Origin: Phoronis australis
Taxonomy: Eukaryota > Phoronida > Phoronidae
DNA length: 64,000 nucleotides
Direction of reading: 5' to 3'
NCBI GenBank assembly: GCA_002633005.1
Contig: NMRA01000119.1
Location: 502,578-566,577, forward strand
In this document: positions 56,801-64,000 of the stretch, in pieces
Numbering within the stretch: position 1 is the first letter of the stretch
Layout: each line of letters opens with the position of its first letter
Notes under the pieces: model-generated
Told to the model about the DNA's origin: nothing
The model's database searches: none
Seen by the model: the letters and a program-made list of their open reading frames with translations, nothing else
Position numbers and translations under genes: made by a program

Positions 56801-59800
56801 GCCTTGGCTACGAACATGTCATTCAGTTCAAGGGAGATTTTGGGAATTGACCTATTGCAAGCTCCGCCCCCTTGCGTAATGTCGACTAACAAACAATAAG
56901 TTTTACCCGGCAATGTGTTGTTTGTCGGGTAAAATGGCGGCATGGAAACGAAGATGTGTCAATAATGCTGCGTTCTAAATGGTCAGTTAAGCTATCACTC
57001 AAAATCCTGGCGATAGGTCAGTTGTGGAGTATCTATGACGTAAGCACTGAATGACCTGTCAGAAGAGGCGTGACTACAAATGCAGTACTTACGTCTTTCG
57101 AAGTAGTTGCTCTTCCTGATGTAGACACAGGCAAGTGACATCACTTGTAGCTGGGACAAGCGAGAACGTGCTGTCTCTGGCAATGGCAGGATATCTCGCA
57201 AGTAAAGGATTTCGGCATTTATGAGATCACGTCTCTGTTTTGAGGCACCCTTTGTGGACCTGAAACATATGTGGGAACTGTCTGAAGATAAGTGTTTATC
57301 ATTTATCAGATAGATGTAATTTCATCTTAATGAGGAGTAAGTTCCGCACATTCTGATGTATTGTTTGTTGATGCACAGACTATCTCTGCTCTAGGGGTAC
57401 ACCTGTATGTCCAGAGCAATAAGCCAGTGCCTTGTGTTAAAAAAAAAACAACTTTTGGTTTATACTGCTTTAATTGTTAAACATTATGTTCTCAGTTTGT
57501 ACCTAGGTTTGAGAAGAACTGACTGGCCGTTACCTCTTCACTGCAGGCCCATCGAGTTTGTCATCAAGAGTTTGTTTCAGAGCCAATGCAGCATGGGAGT
57601 CAGAGAGTAAAAACTCAATTCAAACAAAGAATATGAACACAATGATGGTGGTTAGGAAGATTAAATATGTCTGTCTACAACACGATGTATGGCCCGGTTT
57701 TAGGCAACTACACTTTCTTCTGTAGTCCTACTATAACTTCTTGTGAAACACTTGTTGCTTTCGTCAGATTAAGTTACTCCTTTTAGAAAAATTAGCCGGG
57801 AGAAAATTTACTTATTTCAAGTGAAGCATCTGGATTTTTTCCAGTGTCAATTAATTCCTGTGTCCATGAAAACATGACATACTTATGTTTAAAATTTATT
57901 TAATTGATACAATCAGGAAATAAACTAGCAATGCAAAATGACAACGGTTTTCCTGAATCCAATGATGTTATCTAAACCCTCTACGTTGTTCTAGCCAAGT
58001 TTTATGTCATACAATACAGAATGAGTCAAATAGTGTTAGAGCTAACAAGGTGCTCTATTGCTTCCTAAAATAGTCAAAGGTTGTCTGTGTTACCACACTT
58101 CCTGGACACAAGACCATGACCCCCAACCCACACATTTTCTACAATATTGACATGATGCCACCGTTTCATATGAACTTCAATGTCCATTTTCTAATATAGA
58201 GGAGCTATATGTTGAAATTTGCTCCAGAGAAGAAAAAAGAACAGATGTTACCAGATGGCAATATTGTGTGTAAACGTGCATTGCCACCTATAGGCTTACA
58301 GTTTACATGGACAGAGACTTTAAAGAAGTGGAATTTCACAGCGTTTTTAAATTCTTTGCTAACCTCATGCTGCCTAATCACCACCCATTGTTAAATAGCG
58401 GATGTTCAAATGATTCATGTAAAGAAGTCTATGTTGCTAAATGCATGTTGGGCTTTGAGGGGGTAACTAATCTGCATAGTGCACTAGAATTTTGCAGGCA
58501 GTTATAAATCATGGGTGTCATTCACACACAATAGGCCTTTTGAAACTAACATGCAAAGTCAGTGAAGGCAGTTCTTTGTGAACCATGATCATAGTCACAA
58601 AACTGTCGCTGTTGGACTGTGCACCTAAACACAGATGAACAGAGAATTTAAGGTGCTGGTTGAGAAGATATTGTTTTATTACCCTCTATGGATTCTGAAT
58701 AGCCAAGCCCAGAAAATACCTCTGAATGAATGAATGAAAATGCGTTTGGTTTTCAAGATCATTAACTCTTCCCAATTTGACCTCAAGAATTTAAAATTGG
58801 GTCAAACAGAAGTTGTTCATTTTGTGCCCTCGCAATGCTAAAGAGTTGAGTTACAAATGTTTCCGATTGATCAATATTCCCCACACGTATCTCGGGCGTA
58901 GTCAGTGTCATGCAAACAACACCTTACGGCCAAACATTGTGAAACTGTCAAGGAGATTTCAGATATTTCCCTCGACAGCAGTGGATGTAAGGCTTTTAGA
59001 TCTACACGAGACTGAGTCTGAGCTAGCCTTGATAAAAAGTCAATAAAAGCACTCTCCAGAATCTAATCTAAGATTAGATTAGATTAGAGCCAAATGAGAG
59101 GCCCAAATTGAGCCTGCAACTAAGTTCCCAAACAAAACAAGTTTAAGACAGTTTAACATGTCCAAAATAACCTGCCCCGCTTTGAATTCTTTCTTCAAAA
59201 TCATAACAAAATACACTTGTCCCATAGCTATAGGCATGTGTGGGTATGCTTCTAAAGCCAAACTGTCATCTCGATAATTGAAACCTATTTGAAAAACTTT
59301 CAATGAACTCTGAAGATAGAGCCAAATGTAAAAACTAAAATTAATTACCACTAGGGGGCACAGCAGTAGTCAGATCTGTCAAAAAGTCGTGGTCAATTTC
59401 ACTCAAAGATCCTCAGTGCTAAGGACTAAGGACTGAAGAGCTACAGTCACAGACCCAAAAAAGTGCCAGTAGGGTGCGCCACAGCAGTTGAACCCTCCCA
59501 AAATTATTATCAGTCGTGGTTTTCTCAGTCATAGTACTCCTTTGAGAGGTTTGGCAAATACTTGAAGAGGTGGACTTCAATAAAACGGACTTCAAAGTAA
59601 CAAAATAGCAACTGGGTGACTCAAAATGGCAAACCCAAGAGATTAAAAGGGTTCAGTGAGTAAAAATAACACCTATGAGCTCACCTTATATCAAAACTCT
59701 ATTTTTTGTGACCGTCAACTGAATCAAAACATTCACGAATGTCCCAAGGTAATATTCAGTTTACTTAGACAGGGCTCAACAACCCTTAATTAAAATCACA

Positions 59801-61648
59801 CACCATTGTTTATTTCCAGACGGGCATTGTCTGCATGTCCCTGCTTTTTGATAGCTTTTACATCATAATCACTGCTATTCATCTAAAAGTTGTTGGTTAT
59901 ATCTCATTTGCACTAGTGATCTACAGAAGCGGAAGCTGACAGTGGAGTGTCGCTTGTCTCAATCACACTGAAAGCAGCAATAATTCGTGAATATACACAC
60001 ATTGGGATATGCCAGGGGGTTTGACAACTCGCACCGTAATTGTAGATTTCGTTGGGCAAGAAAAGAATTGGCAACGCGCTCCTTTCCAATATAAGATTTT
60101 CCAACTTAATTTGCAAAGTTTGTTCATCTGAGGGTAAAAGTGCTCTTCCCATAAGTGTAGGTTTTCCTGTTTTTCAAATACAATCAGTTGGAAGTTAAAG
60201 TTGCCTTAACACAAAGTTGAAAGTAAAATTCCGGTACTGCAATTGTCTCCATTTTTAGGGGCAAATTTCGTGAAGATATTTTAGCTATTTTTTTTTTTCG
60301 ATGAAACTGCATAAAGAATAGGCCAATTGCATGCGGAAATTATCACTTGCACGAAGAATTAACCTGTGCATAGTCTGACCGATACTTTATGGTCCCCCCG
60401 ACTACTTCATATGAGCATATGTCTGGCGCATGCGCCTTTATTTGAAACACTTGAGTGAAACCAAGGAACAGACTTCAACGTTTAAAATAGAGTGCGCTTG
60501 ACTTGATGTGTATTCAATATAACAGCAGCTATTAAACATAAAGTGCGAAGTATAAAAAAAACTACAAAAAAACACAATAAAACACCCAATTTGACACGCG
60601 CATACGTATATACGAGAAGCACAGGGGCATGTTCTTTAATGCGAATATATGAAGTACTTATGTATAAAATGTTCTTAGGAAAATCGCATTTTTTCGGGCA
60701 CACACGTTACAGTGTGGCTGCCTTGTGTTCATCTGATAGGTGCCTGAAACTATTGCATTACCAAAAAGTAAAAACAGGACTTTGTCAGGTAGGTGACAGC
60801 TGTGCCCTGGTTCAACAAGGACTGGTACCGTGGGCACACAGATGCAGACGATTTTTTTACTATACCTTGACTTTTCAAAAATTTCACCTTTATGCGAAAG
60901 CGAACATTTTTAATATTTTATCTTACCTATTCATGCTGATTGTGGCCTCCAGTCTGGTGCTGATAGCTAATACTGGACGATCGGTGGTAACCGCTTACTC
61001 ATCCAACCAAACATTGAAATGCATTTCTGCTTCACTCGTCCGGTACAAGATTTTTATGGATACATATCACGTGATCCTCGAAATTTGAATACACCGTCTT
61101 ATTGGTCGATGCGCCGAGGTGCGGTGATGCCTTGGACGCGTACACGTTTGTATACCAAGTGTGTGGATTCACTGGAGCGTAAAAGGGAGCCCGTTTTAAC
61201 CCTGCGACACGAAATCGTCATATCGGTTACTAAGGATGATCTTATTTACGAAATATTTTTGTCCTTCGTGTTGACCGGTTTTCACAAAGGACACTTCACT
61301 ATCACTCTGTCTGTAAACAATGTTTTTTTTTTTAATTTGGGACGAATGGACTGGACTCGACTAGGTCAACAACTCGTGCATACAACGTACTAGCCTTTCC
61401 ATAGCATGCTTTATTTGCCAAACAGGACCAACCAAGCTTGAGACTGTGTTTATTTCGCTACCGCATATGATTTTCTGAAAACTAAACACTGCATAACCCA
61501 CATTATTCTATTCCGAATTCTTTTTATCTGAAAATACAGTGAATAACAAATTTGGTCAATTCAAGACTTTGTCATCGTCAATGAATAATAGATTTTGTGA
61601 TCTACTGTTTTGCCAAGAAATACGAGTAACTTACCTATGACCAAACAT
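38847..61648 (-). CDS. NPAS4: NPAS4/dysfusion-type bHLH-PAS transcription factor
   Basis: Nuclear transcription factor; in vertebrates NPAS4 is an activity-induced neuronal factor and in flies the orthologue dysfusion acts in trachea, both dimerising with ARNT-type partners. Ten coding exons (61648-61635, 57259-57093, 53127-53069, 49806-49717, 46902-46720, 42901-42714, 42459-42353, 41875-41713, 40274-39181, 38887-38847) join in phase to 701 residues. A bHLH opens the protein ([17 protein letters not shown], residues 6-60), PAS-A spans about 80-205 ([31 protein letters not shown]), PAS-B about 218-320 ([28 protein letters not shown]). The 380-residue tail is Ser/Pro-rich with an acidic [10 protein letters not shown] end and SUMO-type sites IKQE (496) and VKSE (603). 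The DNA-binding and PAS parts closely match the family; the tail is divergent. First and last exons are the least certain. Confidence 0.93.
39181..40274 (-). CDS. NPAS4: NPAS4-like exon 9, transactivation tail
   Basis: Acceptor TTATGTTTCAG, 1094 nt. Begins [20 protein letters not shown], then a Ser/Pro/Gln-rich low-complexity tail with [14 protein letters not shown] and VKSE sites, an [17 protein letters not shown] amphipathic segment and acidic EEDDCEQIF. Donor GTAATA at 39180; reading through it instead gives a stop at 39107 after 24 more residues. Confidence 0.88.
40489..40673. mobile_element. MITE with CATGYGYGCACC ends and 5-bp TSD, copy 1
   Basis: Ends CATGTGTGCACCC and (minus strand) CATGCGCGCATCC, flanked by TTTGA at 40484-40488 and 40674-40678. 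Related in opposite orientation to 62662-62921. The interior reads on the minus strand as GPPQRNKK...KGPHSQ, shared with the other copy, but stops and length argue against a gene. Lies in intron 8 of the bHLH-PAS gene. Confidence 0.75.
41713..41875 (-). CDS. NPAS4: NPAS4-like exon 8, end of PAS-B
   Basis: Acceptor TTCTATTGCAG, donor GTGAGT at 41712. Encodes [31 protein letters not shown] and VIECINQVI; the last strand of PAS-B/PAC. Confidence 0.94.
42353..42459 (-). CDS. NPAS4: NPAS4-like exon 7, PAS-B
   Basis: Acceptor ATGTATTGCAG, donor GTAATT at 42352. Encodes [20 protein letters not shown] followed by [15 protein letters not shown], the PAS-B core shared with the family's KSWYxLIHPQDL. 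Confidence 0.96.
42714..42901 (-). CDS. NPAS4: NPAS4-like exon 6
   Basis: Acceptor TTGGTTTTAG, donor GTACGT at 42713. Encodes [31 protein letters not shown] and [15 protein letters not shown], spanning the end of PAS-A and the start of PAS-B. Confidence 0.96.
46720..46902 (-). CDS. NPAS4: NPAS4-like exon 5, PAS-A
   Basis: Acceptor TGCCACTAG, donor GTAAGT at 46719. Encodes [19 protein letters not shown], then [24 protein letters not shown] is near-invariant in NPAS4 and dysfusion. Confidence 0.97.
47829..48021. mobile_element. Fold-back MITE with TA target duplication
   Basis: Arms of about 70 bp: CACCGTATTCACGCAGTCGC on the left and GACCTTATTCACGCAGTCGC (minus strand) on the right, continuing through CCTCTTTnnAG and AAAAACAATGCATTT. 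TA lies at 47827-47828 and 48022-48023, fitting a Tc1/mariner-type duplication. Intron 4 of the bHLH-PAS gene. Confidence 0.8.
49717..49806 (-). CDS. NPAS4: NPAS4-like exon 4, start of PAS-A
   Basis: 90 nt, acceptor TTGTTTACAG, donor GTAAGC at 49716. Encodes [20 protein letters not shown] then [10 protein letters not shown], the most conserved strand of PAS-A. Too short to appear as an open frame of useful length. Confidence 0.95.
53069..53127 (-). CDS. NPAS4: NPAS4-like exon 3 (linker)
   Basis: Acceptor TATGTTTTCAG, donor GTAAGC at 53068. 59 nt encoding [20 protein letters not shown], the spacer between bHLH and PAS-A. Phases match both neighbours. Confidence 0.88.
53619..53795. mobile_element. 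MITE with 52-bp ends and TAA target duplication
   Basis: ACACCTTCTCATTTGATATG at the left matches the right arm (minus strand) ACACCTTCTCATTTGAAATG; near-identity continues through AGCTTTTCTCAAATAAATGA. TAA at 53616-53618 and 53796-53798 fits the TWA duplication of PIF/Harbinger. 177 bp, in intron 2 of the bHLH-PAS gene, 490 bp from exon 3. Confidence 0.85.
55641..55905. mobile_element. MITE with AATGGGAGACTTTC ends, copy 2
   Basis: AATGGGAGACCTTCC at the left and GAAAATCTCCCATT at the right. Shares GGGTCTTTTCACAAAGTCAAA-like internal sequence and CACCAATGGCCTCTAG with the copy at 31132-31380, in the same orientation, but is more diverged. Confidence 0.7.
57093..57259 (-). CDS. NPAS4: NPAS4-like exon 2, bHLH
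   Basis: Acceptor ATGTTTCAG, donor GTAAGT at 57092. Encodes the basic region [17 protein letters not shown] and the helix-loop-helix [19 protein letters not shown], then [13 protein letters not shown]. The RKxNYF ending is closer to dysfusion than to mammalian NPAS4. Confidence 0.96.
61635..61648 (-). CDS. NPAS4: NPAS4-like exon 1, 14 coding nt
   Basis: ATGTTTGGTCATAG before donor GTAAGT gives MFGHR and splices in phase 2 to GTCCACAAAG (STKGAS). A very short N-terminus before STKGASK is typical of the family. The donor is a perfect consensus, but the exon rests on that and on frame alone. Confidence 0.65.
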
Positions 61649-61782
61649 GTTCGTTAAATTTGGATTTATTTCCGAAAACAAGCCGCTAATCGCCCATGTA
61701 TATTAAGTAGACCTCTCCGGCATTCATTTACTACCAGGCGAAACTTGACCTGAGTCATTTTCCGGCACAGTGTTGGTTTATT

Positions 61783-61852
61783 CATGGGCGGCGCACCATA
61801 GGGGTCTGAGGGGCTATAGCCCCCCACTTATATCATTGCTGTGCCGCCCATG
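61783..61852. mobile_element. 70-bp MITE with CATGGGCGGC ends, 135 bp from NPAS4 start
   Basis: CATGGGCGGCGCACC and (minus strand) CATGGGCGGCACAGC ends flanked by TTATT at 61778-61782 and 61853-61857. Internal GGGGCTATAGCCCCC palindrome is shared with 14244-14380. Lies just 5' of the bHLH-PAS start codon. Confidence 0.8.
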
Positions 61853-62661
61853 TTATTCCTTCAGTAGGTATATACTGGACATAGTCGTAACGGAGAGGCT
61901 GGTGTTCGCGCCTGTAGACGCACGTTTGTTAATTAGAACTTTTTCCATTCTTTACCGGGTTTAATGTCGTAGCAGTGCGCACCTCATTTAGTATGTCATG
62001 CTCACGGTTTCACAGAGGCTGTACTCAGACCGGGCCCTGCGAACTAAATTGGAGAAATGCGAAGCTCACTGAAAGGCATGGAATGGCGAACGAGTGCCAA
62101 AGTCAAAGTAGGCGAGAGGAAGAGTGGCGTTGACTCATTTATTGTCGCCTGTTTATTTAAAATGCCGTTGCATGGGGAAATCACGCGACGTGGAAACCCG
62201 GAAATAACGTCATGTTTCAAGATTTATTAGTTGGTTTGGAAGTACGGTGTGTTTTCATAGTCATCTTATATGTTCTACGCAATCATCTAACTTCCATGAA
62301 GTAATTTGTGGAGTCCGCGGTTTTAATACTCCAAAGTGGCACGGCGTTTTGTTTTATTTTGCAAAGCCACACTGCATTTCAACTTACAAGATGTCTAGCT
62401 TAAGCTACTTTTTATCTATAAAAAGGGTTACCCAATTCCTGTTGGCGTTTTGAGATCAAAAAGTCTCAACTTGCACCTTTTTATCTGGAGGCAGGTATTG
62501 ATGCCTTCTGGATAACAATCTCAACGAATAAAAGTTGGAAAACGACCAAGCGACCTCTGGCTTTTGCTAAGATTACATAATGACGTTCAACGGGTCTAAA
62601 ATGGAGGGAAAGTCTTTTAGTAAATTAGCGCATGCGTTGTTGTTGTAGGCAGTGTGGTTTC

Positions 62662-62921
62662 ATGCGCGCACCCAGGGACCGGGGGCCTCAGGGGGCTCGA
62701 AGGAGAAGGTCCGCCTCAGAGAAACAAAAAGTCCGAGAAAACGAGACAAAGTCCACTAAATAGGCAGGAACTACAAAATTCGGCGAAGGCACAATTAACA
62801 GCCCTGAACGTACCTCGATTGTTTTTTTTTTNCTCGATTTTTTTTTTTTTTTTAGTGAAAGGTCCTCATTCCCAGAGATCCGATCCGAGCCCCCCTACAT
62901 TTTAGGTTAGGTGCGCACATG
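62662..62921. mobile_element. CATGYGYGCACC MITE, copy 2
   Basis: Left end CATGCGCGCACCCAGGG, right end (minus strand) CATGTGCGCACCTAACC. Shares the phrase set AAGGTCC..CTCAGAGAAACAAAAAGTCC and AAAACGAGACAAAGTCC with the copy at 40489-40673, inverted. A T-rich stretch with one N is at 62821-62852. No clear target duplication. Confidence 0.65.
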
Positions 62922-63127
62922 CATAATTTTGAAGCAGGCTATTTCTTCTTGTTGTTTTCAAGTCGATGTCCCGGTCATTCTGGTTCTTTCTGAAACGAAA
63001 TGGTAGAATGAAGATCCAGAAATTTACCTAAGATGTATTTTCTTCGACTATTTGACCGTTTCGCGGGTCTCCGAGAAGTAAGCGGGCGCATCCCAGGATC
63101 CTAGAGATTTACGGTTTACCTATAGAG

Positions 63128-63271
63128 ATGACTGTCTTCGCCTACTTGTTGCTTGAGCTTCGTTCCAAGGAACAAGGAGCCAAGAGAACAAGTACGCTTA
63201 GAAAGGTACTTGGTTACGAACACTTTGGCGCTTCACGTGCATCTGCGGAAGGAACCCCGGCCAGATTGCAG
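63128..63271 (+). CDS. Weak candidate first coding exon
   Basis: ATG at 63128 opens 48 codons (MTVFAYLLLELRSKEQGAKR, then a basic, Ser/Thr-rich part) ending CCAGATTGCAG before a donor-like GTACGC. Local GC is higher than around it and contains several CpGs. It would start a plus-strand gene divergent from the bHLH-PAS gene and leaving the window. No family recognised; it may be chance. Confidence 0.2.
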
Positions 63272-64000
63272 GTACGCGATATTTTTGTCTCTGGGGTGCC
63301 GGAACGTGCATACAGATAGGTAGGGCGTTCGCGTATCTACATGTTTGGTTTCGACTTCACGAGATGTCCACAATAAGAAAAATGCTAATTGAACGTGACT
63401 CATTGAGAAAATACCTAATAGATTATGCGGCCACAAGTTTCTAATTCCACACATCCATGAACTCCAAAAGATTTCATCCGTTATGCAGAGGTAACCTCAT
63501 TTGCGTGTGCAGTGGTTAATCTTTAATGAATTGCTTTATGTTCACTCATCAAATGTTAATTGCGTTGAATGTAGACCTATATCAACATAAAATATCCAAG
63601 AAATTACGTGAATTCAAAACTTACTGATGATTATGCATTTTTCATAGCACTGAAACTGAAAAAAGAACGAGTTTTGACGGCAAAAATTGGGTGTGAACGA
63701 AATATGTAACTACAAAGGTGGTCTTTGAGCTATCTTAACGCAATTCGCGCTCTTCTCAAATAACACTCCGCCTAGCAACACTTGTCCTCCAGTCTTCAAA
63801 ACGTCAGTACTCCAATTTGGGGGACTCGATGGTTGGGCATGGCTCCATCACTATGATCTAACGGCAATAGCGTATGCGTTACTAACCTCTTGGGTTTCCG
63901 GTGTTACATTAGCGATGAATCCATTCAATTATGATTTTCGACCAGTTTATCTTTGTGAATGTGTATCGTGAGAAATAGTTAGTACACTTCTTTTTTATAA

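Larger units (their letters stand above)
61649..64000. other. Upstream region of the bHLH-PAS gene
   Basis: Should contain the promoter and 5' UTR of the minus-strand bHLH-PAS gene. I could not place a TATA box or transcription start. Half-CRE sequences AACGTCATG (62206-62214) and ATGACGTTC (62579-62587) occur. GC content rises around 62000-62700 and 63040-63310. Two MITEs and a weak candidate exon are listed separately. Confidence 0.4.

Noticed and set aside
60543-61393. Two overlapping plus-strand open frames of 181 and 124 codons
   Set aside because: Composition looks random, no family or splice support, and they lie antisense in intron 1 of the bHLH-PAS gene. Length alone is not convincing.

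Overview
This is a stretch of animal nuclear genome. It has spliced genes with GT-AG introns of up to several kilobases, wide AT-rich non-coding DNA full of short inverted-repeat transposons, and one assembly gap (Ns at 18640-19428). The species cannot be fixed from the sequence. A cytosolic creatine kinase (arthropods and nematodes normally use arginine kinase), an NPAS4/dysfusion-type transcription factor and a dense load of miniature transposons fit a marine invertebrate, either a deuterostome (hemichordate, cephalochordate or echinoderm-like) or a lophotrochozoan.

Three genes can be assembled exon by exon. (1) Creatine kinase, minus strand, six coding exons at 11536-3982, 381 residues, complete. 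(2) TRMT61A, plus strand, three exons at 23068-28260, 304 residues: the catalytic subunit of the tRNA m1A58 methyltransferase. (3) An NPAS4/dysfusion bHLH-PAS transcription factor, minus strand, ten coding exons at 61648-38847, 701 residues. Its first coding exon has only 14 coding nt and one PAS exon has 90 nt, so both are easily missed. Creatine kinase and TRMT61A are adjacent and divergent, as I recall CKB and TRMT61A being in human 14q32.33, which suggests ancient linkage. No functional link between the three genes is evident: they serve energy buffering, tRNA modification and transcription control.

Layout: 1-532, probable last exon of an unrecognised plus-strand gene; 533-2985, no gene, with a retrotransposon relic; 2990-11562, creatine kinase with repeat-rich introns and a 5'-truncated LINE tail; 11563-23010, non-coding with several MITEs, a gapped element with long-known-style terminal repeats and a possible regulatory cluster; 23068-28950, TRMT61A, whose first intron holds a 933-bp element with 272-bp inverted ends; 28951-38846, intergenic with a polypyrimidine tract, MITEs and a 305-bp tandem repeat; 38847-61648, the bHLH-PAS gene; 61649-64000, its upstream DNA with two more transposons and a weak candidate first exon on the plus strand.

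No viral genes, CRISPR arrays or rRNA genes were seen. The most distinctive material is the set of short elements with recognisable ends and target-site duplications, including several that begin CA, carry G-rich inverted ends and are flanked by 5-bp duplications.
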